Below, piece after piece: positions 19,034 to 26,699 of a DNA stretch of 64,000 nt. Source of the DNA: VXYL01 sp963422285 (GTDB lineage: Bacteria; Pseudomonadota; Gammaproteobacteria; Pseudomonadales; Azotimanducaceae). Position numbers and translations under genes: made by a program. The stretch is from the NCBI GenBank assembly GCA_963422285.2, contig OY729419.2:1302001-1366000 (forward strand), read 5' to 3'. The notes under the pieces were generated by a model. The model saw only the letters and a program-made list of their open reading frames with translations. It did not search any database and was not told where the DNA came from. Numbering within the stretch: the stretch's first letter is position 1; each line of letters opens with the position of its first letter.

Positions 19034-20248
19034 ATGCTGCGACCCATGAACCGCCTGCCGGGCGAACGCGCCGCCCGCCTGCGCGCCGCGGCGTTGACGC
19101 TGCCGCTGCTGGCGTTCATCGGCGTCACCTTCATCGCGCCGCTGGGCACCATGCTTGTGCGCAGCGTCCACGATCCACTGGTGGCGGACGCGCTGCCGGA
19201 CACTCTCGCTCTGCTGCGCGAGTGGGCCGGCCTCGGGATCCCGGAAGAAGCGGTGTTCGAAACCGCGGCCCGGGAACTGGCGAGCGCCCGTCAGGCGCGA
19301 ACCCTGGGCCAGATCGCCACCCGCATCAACCGCGTCCAAGGCGGACTGCGAAGCGTCCTCACCCGCAGCGCCCGCAAGCTGCGCGGCATGGAGCCCGATT
19401 CTTGGCGCGACGCCATGATCGGCATCAATCCCGCCTGGGGCGAGGCAGCGACTTGGCGCGCCATCCGCCGTGCCGGCGAACGGTTCACGCCGCGCCACTA
19501 TCTGCATGCTCTGGACCTGGATCGGGGGCTGGACGGCGGCATCGTCGCCCAGCCGTCGGAACTGCGCATCTACCTGCCGCTCTTAGGTCGTACCCTGGCG
19601 GTTAGTCTCGGCATCACCGCGTTGTGCCTGTTGCTGGGCTATCCCATCGCCTATCTGATCGCCCAAGCGCCGCCGCAGCGGGCGAGCCTGCTGCTTCTGC
19701 TGGTGCTGGTGCCGTTCTGGACTTCGCTGCTGGTACGCACCACCTCCTGGATCGTGCTGCTGCAATCCCAGGGCGTCGTCAACGATCTCTTGGTGATGCT
19801 GGGGCTGATCGGCGACGAGCAGCGGCTGGCGATGATCTACAACATGACCGGCACCCTGGTCGCGATGACCCATGTGCTGCTGCCGTTCATGGTGCTGCCG
19901 CTGTACTCCGTGATGCGCTCCATCCCGGCGCAGCACATGAACGCCGCGGCATCCCTGGGCGCGAGCTTCCGGCAGGCGTTTCGCCGCGTCTACTGGCCAC
20001 AGACGCTGCCGGGAGTGGGGGCGGGGTCGCTGCTGGTGTTCATCCTGGCCATCGGCTACTACATCACGCCGGCGCTGGTGGGCGGCCGCACCGGCCAGCT
20101 CATCTCCAACATGATCGCCTACCATATGCAGCAGTCCCTGAACTGGGGCTTGGCGGCGGCGCTCGGCGGCATTCTGCTCGCCTGCGTGGTGGGCCTGTAC
20201 CTGCTCTACGACCGGCTGGTGGGCGTCGATCGGATGAAGCTGGGATGA
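19034..20248 (+). CDS. ABC transporter permease, polyamine-type (PotB/PotH-like) with long periplasmic insert
   Basis: 404 residues; a near-perfect Shine-Dalgarno (AAGGAGGTGAG, 19020-19030) sets the ATG at 19034. PotB proteins usually have about 280-310 residues. Here an extra segment of roughly 130 residues, charged and rich in Arg/Ala (about 45-175), lies between the first membrane helix and the permease core starting near IYLPLLGRTLAVSLGITAL. The EAA loop is NAAASLGASFRQAFRRVYWPQTLPG, followed by the typical YYITPALVGG. Being last in the operon, it completes the importer. The stop overlaps an ATG in the next, decayed gene (ATGA at 20245-20248), suggesting that gene was once translationally coupled. 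Confidence 0.87.
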   Translation: MLRPMNRLPGERAARLRAAALTLPLLAFIGVTFIAPLGTMLVRSVHDPLVADALPDTLALLREWAGLGIPEEAVFETAARELASARQARTLGQIATRINRVQGGLRSVLTRSARKLRGMEPDSWRDAMIGINPAWGEAATWRAIRRAGERFTPRHYLHALDLDRGLDGGIVAQPSELRIYLPLLGRTLAVSLGITALCLLLGYPIAYLIAQAPPQRASLLLLLVLVPFWTSLLVRTTSWIVLLQSQGVVNDLLVMLGLIGDEQRLAMIYNMTGTLVAMTHVLLPFMVLPLYSVMRSIPAQHMNAAASLGASFRQAFRRVYWPQTLPGVGAGSLLVFILAIGYYITPALVGGRTGQLISNMIAYHMQQSLNWGLAAALGGILLACVVGLYLLYDRLVGVDRMKLG

Positions 20249-21062
20249 CGGCCGCCGACCTGCGCCGTCGCATTCGCCTGGGCGAGGACTCGGTGTTGGA
20301 ACTCGAGAACGTGCAGCTGGACGACGGTCGTGTTCACAGTCCGAGACGCGATGCGCTCGCGGACGAACTGGCGGCACCGTCCGTCGTTCTGGGAGTCGAC
20401 GACGCGATCAAGCCGGCCCTCGATGCCGTCATCCTCAAGAAGGACTTGGCGGATGGCGATGGTCGGCCGGTGGTGCGCGTCGACGTGCCGCGCAGTCTGT
20501 TTGCACACAAAAGTCCTGGCGGGTGCTTTCGCCGCATCGGCAGCTCCCACCCCGGGGGCGTTGGCTCGGCTGTTTCAGGAGCGCAGCCAAAGCCGCATGG
20601 TATGCTTCGATGAGGCCATCGTGCCCCGCACCACGCCGGCCGACCTGGACTATGCGCTGACGCGACCGTTTCTGCGCGACGACGACGGAGACGACGAAAT
20701 GCTGCGCCAGCGCAAGCTCTGCATCGTAACCGACGATGCCGGGCAATCCCGTCCTGACCCTCGCTGGGGTGCTCCTGTGTACCGAAGAGCCGCGCCGCTG
20801 GCTGCCCCGTACGGCCGTCAGCTACGCCGGCGAGTGGGCCGATGCGGCCTGCCAGACGGACGATCGGGACATCGGCGGCCCGCCGGACCGGCAAGTCGAG
20901 GAAGCGCTGCATTTCGTGCGGGCGGCCAAGGCACCGACGAGGGCGAAGCGTCCGCAGTTCAGCGAGCGAGCCGTCTTCGAGGCGCCGGTGAGCGCCGTCG
21001 CCCATCGCGATTGCTCGATAGCGGGTTCCCGAGTGCGCCTGCAGCTGTTTGAAGTTGGATAA
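20245..21062 (+). pseudogene. AlbA-type DNA-binding domain ATPase-like protein, frameshifted and C-terminally truncated
   Basis: Starts MTAADLRRRIRLGEDSVLELENVQLD and continues RRDALADELAA...VVLGVDD, matching the start of the Schlafen/AlbA_2 family (predicted DNA-binding domain followed by a GHKL-like ATPase). It then shifts through at least two frames: PDALARLFQERSQSRMV-like sequence and EAIVPRTTPADLDYALTRPFLRDD in one, LTLAGVLLCTEEPRRWLP in the next, ending FSERAVFEAPVSAVAHRDCSIAGSRVRL before a stop at 21062. Part of the N-terminal domain (the FANARGG region) is deleted, and the C-terminal winged-helix part is absent. Members act as regulators or in defence. The overlap with the transporter operon is probably incidental. 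Confidence 0.72.
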
Positions 21063-21364
21063 GCAGGAGCGCTACCGACGGCCCTATATAGGGGGAACTA
21101 TATGCTTGTGTACCCTATACCCTATATTAGAGTATCAATGGACGCCGAAGACCACCGTATCTGGCAGCTTGGATTCTCAAGTACATAGTTGCCCTGCATA
21201 GGGTATCCGATAGCACCCTCTACTCCTGCATCTTGTGGTTGCGTGGCGCAGCATGGCGACACGGATTCAAACCGAGATGCCACCGTCCGCGGCATGCAAT
21301 GGCCATGTATCCTTGGCCGTGGCATGATGGCCTGGACCCAACGGCTGGCTGCGAATGCAAGCGC
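21063..21364. other. AT-rich intergenic island with repeated CCCTATA motifs
   Basis: 302 bp, locally much more AT-rich than its surroundings. A perfect 12-bp palindrome CCCTATATAGGG lies at 21083-21094. CCCTATA recurs twice in tandem around 21114-21127, and the reverse form TAGGGTAT occurs near 21199. No gene is visible. The motif spacing and palindromy suggest a regulatory region for the downstream Uma2 gene or a scar of transferred DNA. Confidence 0.4.
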
Positions 21365-22093
21365 ATGGCTGATCTCGACATGTCTCCGGCGATGGAACGC
21401 GCCCCTCCCCCGTGGCTTGCCATCCGGACGTCGACGCTGGAAAACGGCGATCGCCTGCCCCGTTGCGAGTTCGAGCGTCGCTATGCTGCGCGTCCCGAGA
21501 TCAAGAAGGCGGAGTTGATCGAGGGAGTTGTGCATATGACGTTGCCTGTGAGTCTGGCGCATTCCGGCCCCCACGCGATGATCCAAACGGTGGTTCTCCA
21601 CTATTGCGCGTTTACGCCCGGCGTCCGTGGGGAGGACAACGCCACGGTACGTCTCGATCTCGACAACGAACTCCAGCCCGACGTACTACTGCGCATCGCG
21701 CCGGAGGCCGGTGGCAGGTCGCAGCCAACCGACGATGGCTATCTGCAGGGAGCGCCGGAACTGGTGATTGAAGTGGCCGCTGGCAGCGCATCGGTGGACC
21801 TGCACGACAAGTTGCGCGCCTACCGCCGCAACGGCGTCCAGGAATATGTCGTCTGGCGCGTCTTCGATCAGCGCATCGACTACTTCGAGCTGGCTGATGA
21901 CGACTACCACCCGCTGTCGCCGGATGATCGCGGCATCGTCCACAGCCGCGTCTTTCCCGGCCTGCGCATGGCCATCGATGCGCTACTCGGAGACCAGCTC
22001 GCGGAAGCGCTCGCGGAGTTGGACAAGGGCGTCGGCAGCGTCGAACACCGCCGCTTCGTTGCCGAGCTTGCCGAGCGATCCGCACAGCCGTAG
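21365..22093 (+). CDS. Uma2 family putative endonuclease
   Basis: 242 residues from the ATG at 21365; the alternative ATG at 21380 is close by and the true start is uncertain. The core matches the family: QPDVLLRIAPEAGG, GAPELVIEVAAGS, DLHDKLRAYRRNGVQEYVVWRV. The whole protein parallels the gene at 4117-4845, so the two are recent paralogs or came from a common donor. Downstream, its 3' end appears to overlap or abut the dual-OB-like gene. It is thus the first gene of a four-gene plus-strand run with the DUF488 cassette. Whether it belongs to that cassette or just sits beside it is open. Confidence 0.8.
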   Translation: MADLDMSPAMERAPPPWLAIRTSTLENGDRLPRCEFERRYAARPEIKKAELIEGVVHMTLPVSLAHSGPHAMIQTVVLHYCAFTPGVRGEDNATVRLDLDNELQPDVLLRIAPEAGGRSQPTDDGYLQGAPELVIEVAAGSASVDLHDKLRAYRRNGVQEYVVWRVFDQRIDYFELADDDYHPLSPDDRGIVHSRVFPGLRMAIDALLGDQLAEALAELDKGVGSVEHRRFVAELAERSAQP

Positions 22094-22799
22094 TCCAGCG
22101 GAGGATGCCGCAATCGTCGTCAAGCGAATCGTCTGTCTCGCCAACTCGCGCAAGCTGGCGGGGCGATGCATCGCCGGGCGGGAATGGCTCGATGGCTGTC
22201 GTGCCGGCCCTTGGATACGCCCGGTTAGCGGCCGGGAGAAGGGCGAGGTGTCCGAATACGAGCGCCAGTACCAGGACGGCAGCGACCCCAAGGTGCTGGA
22301 CATCGTCGCCATTCCGATGCTGAGGCCGGAGCCCGGCGGCTGGCAAACGGAAAACTGGCTGCTGGATCACGAACGGTACTGGCGCAAGGTAGGCCGCTAC
22401 TCGCCGTTGGACCTCGCCATCCTTGGGGATACGGCGAAGCCGTTGTGGCTCGATGGGCACAGCACCTATCACGGCCGGAACGACAAGATTCCCAACGAGG
22501 CGCTGGACTCGGTGTCCAACTCCCTGCGGCTGATTCGAGTGGCGAAGCTCGAACTGGCGGTATTCGCGCCCGGGGAGGCGTTCGGCAACCGCAAACGTCG
22601 CGTGCAGGGACGATTCGTCCATGCTGGTGCGGAGTACGCGTTACGGGTGACGGATCCGGGCTATGAGCGCAAGTACTTGGCCAAGCGCGACGGCACCTAC
22701 CCGCTGGGCGAAAGCTATCTCACCATCAGTCTCGGCGAACCGTTCGGAGATGCATGCTACAAGCTTATCGCCGCGGTGATCGAGCCCCACCGCTGGTAG
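22068..22799 (+). CDS. Dual-OB-domain-like protein, first gene of the DUF488 cassette
   Basis: About 243 residues if started at TTG 22068; recognisable protein begins at VVKRIVCLANSRKLAGRCIAGRE (22116 on). No ATG or GTG occurs in frame nearby, so the start is unresolved. The content fits the dual OB-containing family: an N-terminal KRIVCLANSRK..GRCIAG block, WIRPVS...EVSEYERQYQDGS, then LDIVAIPMLRP...WQTENWLLD, and a C-terminal YLTISLGEPF. That family is generally found beside DUF488 proteins and is suspected to bind nucleic acid, but it has no proven role. The gap to the next gene is only 15 bp, so co-expression is likely. I am moderately sure of the family, not of the function. Confidence 0.6.
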   Translation: MPSDPHSRSPAEDAAIVVKRIVCLANSRKLAGRCIAGREWLDGCRAGPWIRPVSGREKGEVSEYERQYQDGSDPKVLDIVAIPMLRPEPGGWQTENWLLDHERYWRKVGRYSPLDLAILGDTAKPLWLDGHSTYHGRNDKIPNEALDSVSNSLRLIRVAKLELAVFAPGEAFGNRKRRVQGRFVHAGAEYALRVTDPGYERKYLAKRDGTYPLGESYLTISLGEPFGDACYKLIAAVIEPHRW

Positions 22800-22814
22800 C
22801 GAGGGCGATTCCAC

Positions 22815-23441
22815 ATGGCGAACGAAATCGTCCTCACCATCGGCCACTCCAACCATGCGCTGGAGGTCTTCCTGGGTCTTTTGGCGAAACACCGCGTCAG
22901 TGCCCTGGCCGATGTCCGTTCCGTGCCCCGCAGCGGCTTCAATCCGCACTTCAATCGCGGCGCCCTCGCCGCGGCGATTCAATCTCGCAGCATCGCCTAC
23001 GTCTATCTTGGCCAGCAACTCGGCGGCCGTTCGGACGATCCTGCCTGCTACCGGAACGGACGCATCTGCTACGATCGCGTCCGCCGCACGGCGCGGTTTC
23101 AGGACGGCATCGAACGGGTGGCGCGGGGCGTGGCGACGCATCGCATCGCGCTCATGTGCGCGGAAAAAGAGCCCTTGGAGTGCCACCGGACGCTGCTCGT
23201 GGCACCTGCCTTGGAGGCGGCGGGCATGGCCGTTGCGCACATCCTCGCCACCGGCGAGCTGGAATCCCATGCCGAGGCCATGGAGCGCCTGCTCGTTCGG
23301 TTCAACCTGCACCCGGACGACGATCTGTTCCGTCGAGGGCGGACCCGCACCGAGTTGATCGCCGAAGCCATGACGCGGCAGGCGGCCCGGGTCGCCTATG
23401 TCGACGGCGACCTTGCCGCCGAATCCAGCGCCGGCCTGTGA
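22815..23441 (+). CDS. DUF488 protein (first of two)
   Basis: 208 residues starting MANEIVLTIGHSNHALEVFLGLLAKH. DUF488 hallmarks: the TIGHS motif, ADVRSVPRSGFNPHFNRGAL, YLGQQLGGR, and the late metal- or nucleotide-site-like CAEKEPLECHRTLLV. The family is widespread, often near mobile or defence genes, and its biochemical role is not settled. The stop overlaps the GTG of the next gene by four bases (GTGA, 23438-23441), indicating translational coupling. The extra C-terminal arm (about 150-208) distinguishes it from the shorter second DUF488 protein. Confidence 0.8.
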   Translation: MANEIVLTIGHSNHALEVFLGLLAKHRVSALADVRSVPRSGFNPHFNRGALAAAIQSRSIAYVYLGQQLGGRSDDPACYRNGRICYDRVRRTARFQDGIERVARGVATHRIALMCAEKEPLECHRTLLVAPALEAAGMAVAHILATGELESHAEAMERLLVRFNLHPDDDLFRRGRTRTELIAEAMTRQAARVAYVDGDLAAESSAGL

Positions 23442-23893
23442 AGATCGCCACCATCGGCTTCACCAGGAAGCCGGCCCGCCGCTTCTTCGAGCTGTTGCGG
23501 CAGTCCGGCGCCCGGCGCGTAGTGGACGTGCGCCTGAACAACGCCTCCCAACTCGCCGGGTTCGCCAAACGGGACGATCTGGCCTACTTCCTGGCCGAGC
23601 TCTGCGCCATGGACTACGTCCAGCTACCAGATCTCGCACCCACGCGGGAACTGCTGGACGCCTACCGCAAGGGACGCATCGACTGGGCCGCCTACGAGGC
23701 TCGCTTCATCGACCTGATGCGTCAGCGCCGCATCGAGGAAACCCTACCGCAGGAGGCCGTGGACGGCGGCTGCCTGCTGTGCAGTGAGGACCAGCCCCAT
23801 CATTGCCACCGGCGTCTGGTGGCCGAATACCTCAACGCTGCCTGGGGCGATGTCGAGATCGAGCACCTTGGGTTGAGTTCACCCGATGCCTAG
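23438..23893 (+). CDS. DUF488 protein (second of two)
   Basis: 151 residues, GTG start inside the previous stop. It begins KIATIGFTRKPARRFFELLRQSG, followed by VVDVRLNNASQLAGFAKRDDLAYFLAEL and a cysteine/histidine-rich end CLLCSEDQPHHCHRRLVAEYL, the DUF488 counterpart of CAEKEPLECHR in its neighbour. So two divergent DUF488 proteins are made from one coupled message with the dual-OB-like protein. That stoichiometry suggests a complex, which is inference. Nothing is truncated. A GYD-domain gene follows after 96 bp with its own ribosome-binding site and may be separate. Confidence 0.8.
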   Translation: MKIATIGFTRKPARRFFELLRQSGARRVVDVRLNNASQLAGFAKRDDLAYFLAELCAMDYVQLPDLAPTRELLDAYRKGRIDWAAYEARFIDLMRQRRIEETLPQEAVDGGCLLCSEDQPHHCHRRLVAEYLNAAWGDVEIEHLGLSSPDA

Positions 23894-23989
23894 GGCCACG
23901 ACGCCCTCGGCCGTCGTCGGCTTTGGCGTTTGCATCGAGTCCGTCATTGGCCGATCATGCGCATGTTCCAGAATCGAGGAGATCGAACC

Positions 23990-24310
23990 ATGGGCAAGTA
24001 CATGCTTCAGGCAAGCTACACGCAGCCGGGGCTTGCCGGCTTGCTGAAGGAAGGCGGCATCAGCCGGCGGCAGGCGTTGACGGAGACCATTGAGGGGGTG
24101 GGCGGCAGCGTGGAGGCGTTTTACTACGCCTTCGGCGCTAACGATCTCTACCTGATCGCGGATATTGCCGACGACGCAACGGCAACGGCGGTGTCCCTGG
24201 CCATCGGCGCGGCGGGAGCGCTCGACGTCCGCGTTACGACGCTCATAGCGCCCGAAACGGTGGATGAAGCCGTAGGGAAGAGCGTCCCCTATCGTGCCCC
24301 CGGCACCTGA
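23990..24310 (+). CDS. GYD domain protein
   Basis: 106 residues from the ATG at 23990, with GAGGAGA (about 23976-23982) upstream. Sequence MGKYMLQASYTQPGLAGLLKEGG...GGSVEAFYYAFGANDLYLIADIADDATATAVSLAIGAAGAL is a full-length GYD domain, a small ferredoxin-like fold found alone in many bacteria. The function is unknown; related alpha/beta-barrel dimers bind small ligands. It could be an independent cistron. There is no sign of decay. Confidence 0.82.
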   Translation: MGKYMLQASYTQPGLAGLLKEGGISRRQALTETIEGVGGSVEAFYYAFGANDLYLIADIADDATATAVSLAIGAAGALDVRVTTLIAPETVDEAVGKSVPYRAPGT

Positions 24311-24537
24311 CCGTTGGCCAGACAGCGGTAGCCGGCTATCGCACCAGGGGGGCTGAAAAACACGTCCGGGGACTGGTGTAGGCCTCAGCAGCCAATCGCC
24401 AATCGTAGAGCTGTCGGACCTTCGGAGTTCGACGTCGCTGCTTTTCGGTTCCGAAAAATCGGCTGGCTCGCTGGTTCTTGGGCCCCTTTGCCGTCTGTTC
24501 CACGATGGCCTGCTCCATACCGATCGGGGCGTTCGAG

Positions 24538-26412
24538 TCATAGCTCCACGACGATCTTGGCCATCGCCGCAAGCCCCGGACTGCGGTAGCCGAATGCGGT
24601 GGCATAGTCGGCGTCGAGAGCGTTTTCCACCAGCAAGCGCAGTTGCCAGCGCCGCATCGGGGCGATGTCGGCGTGCAGCCGCAGCAGGCGGAAGCCGTCG
24701 AGTTCGATCGGGGACGCCGGCAAGGTCGAGAAGTTCCGATCCAAGGACATGCCGGTGTGCGTCATGCCGATGCCGGCCGACAGCCAGGGCGCGAGCTGGC
24801 CGCGAGCCATGAGGCTCGCCAGATGTCTGGGCCGGCGCAACTCGCGTTCGGCGCCGCTTTTCGAGTCCACATAGGCGTAGGCGCCGCGAACGCGGATGCC
24901 TCCGAGGCGGGCCTCCAGGGTGGTTTCCGCGCCCCGCCGCTTGCTTCGTCGGTCGATGTTGCGGGCGGTAAAGCCGCCCTGTTCGACATCGAACGCGAAG
25001 CCGTCGATTTCGTCGTGCAAGGTGGTGTTGAAGTAGACCAGCGACAGCGTCGCTTCGCCCCACCTGCCGCGCCAAGTGCGCTCGAGGCCGGCCTCGAACC
25101 CCGTGGATGTCTCGGGTTCGAGGTTCGGGTTGCCGAGGAAGGTGTCCGGGGTGAAGCCGAAGCGTTCGGTGAAGGTCGGGTTCTTGACGCCGCGGCCGAG
25201 GCTGGCGAACCAGCGCGGATTGCCGCCGGCGGTAGCGCCCAGCCGGTAGCAAACGGCATCCTCGTACTCGTCGTTGAAGTCGCCGCGCACCGACGCCGAC
25301 AGCGCCAGCCGCGCCAGCTCCCTCTGGTACTCGCCGGCGATGCTGCGGGTAGTTGTGCGCTGGCGCTGGTTGGGATCGCCGAACGGGCTCGCCGAGCCGC
25401 TCTGCGCGAAGCGCTCGGTCTCCACTTCCAGGACGAGGTTGGCCCGTTGGGCATCGAACAGGAAGTTGCCGGAGAGGGTGGCGGTGTGCCGGTGCCCAAC
25501 GCTGCCGTCGGTGAACCAGCCATCGGCGCGATTGCGGTTTCGTGTCCATACGCGGGCGAGGGTCAGCCGCGGCTGGAAGCGTCGGTAGCCGGTGAACCGC
25601 GCATCCGCAGCCAGCAGCGCAGTCCGGGTTTCGCCGCCGCGGTCGCCGTCGGCAGGCAGGTAACTCGGCGCTGGCGTGGGATCGAAGTCCGCCTCGGCAT
25701 CCGTCCACCGGGTGCTGAAGGACAGCTGCCAGGCACCGGCCTCGACACCGGTGCGCAGATGCGCCGTGGCGTTGGCGAAGCCGTCGTCCTCGCTGCCGGT
25801 CAGCGATGTGTTGGTGCCGTCGCTGGCGACATGGGCCAAGGACAGGGCGCCGTAGCCGTTGTCGCCGACGCGCGCCAGCGACGCATCCGCATCCACCGTG
25901 CCTTGGGTGCCGTAGCCCAGGGACAGCCACTGGCCGTCGCGGCGCGGGGTGGTGTCGAGATGCAGTACGCCGGCCAACGCATCGCTGCCCCAAACGGCGC
26001 TCTGGGGTCCGGCCAGGAACTCGACGCGGCGAATTCCCGCAAGATCCAGCGCTCCGAAGTTGAACTCCGAACCGAGAGCCGGATCGTTCGCCGCAACGCC
26101 GTCGATCAGCACTAGCAGGTGATTGGCCTCGGCACCTCGCACCCGCGCCTGGGTCAGCGAACCGCGGCTGCCCGCCGCGGACAGCGCCAAGCCCGGAAGG
26201 AAGCGCAGCGGTTCGGGACCGAAGAAGCTGGCAGCATCCACATCCTCTTCGTCGAGAACCACCACGCGCTGATCCACGGCACCGATTCGGCTGGCGCTGA
26301 CGACGACTTCCTCGATGCCTTGCTCGGCGACAGCAGGCAGGCCGCCGACCATCGCGGCCACGAAGGCCGTGCCAACGGCAGCAGAAGGCAGACGCGATCG
26401 TTGTGCAGGCAT
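24538..26412 (-). CDS. btuB: TonB-dependent outer-membrane receptor, BtuB (cobalamin) type
   Basis: 624 residues. Signal peptide about 1-29 (AAVGTAFVAAMVGGLPAVA), then a TonB-box-like IEEVVVSASR, a plug domain (VVVLDEEDV...RVRGAEANHLLVLIDGVAANDPALG, about 50-155) and a 22-stranded barrel ending in the aromatic/hydrophobic AKIVVEL, as expected for Bam recognition, though ending in L. The short plug and GVAANDP motif fit BtuB-type receptors, so vitamin B12 or a related corrinoid is the likely cargo. The symbol is by subfamily, not proof. The leader region upstream contains blocks similar to a cobalamin riboswitch. No BtuCD or BtuF genes are adjacent. Confidence 0.8.
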   Translation of the reverse strand: MPAQRSRLPSAAVGTAFVAAMVGGLPAVAEQGIEEVVVSASRIGAVDQRVVVLDEEDVDAASFFGPEPLRFLPGLALSAAGSRGSLTQARVRGAEANHLLVLIDGVAANDPALGSEFNFGALDLAGIRRVEFLAGPQSAVWGSDALAGVLHLDTTPRRDGQWLSLGYGTQGTVDADASLARVGDNGYGALSLAHVASDGTNTSLTGSEDDGFANATAHLRTGVEAGAWQLSFSTRWTDAEADFDPTPAPSYLPADGDRGGETRTALLAADARFTGYRRFQPRLTLARVWTRNRNRADGWFTDGSVGHRHTATLSGNFLFDAQRANLVLEVETERFAQSGSASPFGDPNQRQRTTTRSIAGEYQRELARLALSASVRGDFNDEYEDAVCYRLGATAGGNPRWFASLGRGVKNPTFTERFGFTPDTFLGNPNLEPETSTGFEAGLERTWRGRWGEATLSLVYFNTTLHDEIDGFAFDVEQGGFTARNIDRRSKRRGAETTLEARLGGIRVRGAYAYVDSKSGAERELRRPRHLASLMARGQLAPWLSAGIGMTHTGMSLDRNFSTLPASPIELDGFRLLRLHADIAPMRRWQLRLLVENALDADYATAFGYRSPGLAAMAKIVVEL

Positions 26413-26504
26413 GGCGCGAACCTCGACCTCGACAGGAGCAAGCGCACTCTAGCGAGGGGCCGTGGTCGATCCAATGGAAATCCTGCAAGTTCTCCATGAA
26501 CAGT

Positions 26505-26665
26505 GGTGCCGAAGCAGGCGGGATTGCTGGTCTCGACCCCGAGCTGACATTCGAGGCGCGGCAACGGTGCTCTCGCACCGTTTTGGCCGCCTGCGTCGAG
26601 CGCGTTCCGCCATCCGCGGGGTTCATCCCAGGACGCGAGGAAAATGCGCGGCGACGCGGACGGCA
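26505..26665 (-). promoter_or_regulatory. Possible cobalamin-riboswitch-like leader of the BtuB-type receptor
   Basis: On the minus strand, between cysS and the receptor gene, blocks occur in the order expected for a cobalamin riboswitch: a GGAA element, an AACGGTGCGAGAGCACCGT hairpin resembling the GGTGaAaatCC region, a GTCAGC block, and a 3' element TCGAGACCAGC like the usual GAGACC.GC end. The canonical GCCACTG and GGGAAGGC blocks are not found where expected, so this may be a divergent, shortened or degraded form, or a coincidence. Support comes mainly from its position before a BtuB-type gene. Confidence 0.3.
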
Positions 26666-26699
26666 TCCTCGAGAGAAGCCTGATTGAGGCAGCCGGGCC

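Noticed and set aside
16671..20613. Additional genes antisense to the ABC transporter operon
   Set aside because: Minus-strand frames here are shadows of intact permease, ATPase and binding-protein genes with complete motifs.
22105..22323. ATG at 22105 as the start of the dual-OB-like gene
   Set aside because: It is in a different reading frame from the conserved protein, and the GGAGG before it is too close to work as its Shine-Dalgarno.
23879..26626. Very long open frame (about 915 residues) on the minus strand across the GYD and BtuB-type genes
   Set aside because: Its translation is Arg/Pro/Ser-rich, matches no family, and lies in a shadow frame of the clear TonB-dependent receptor.
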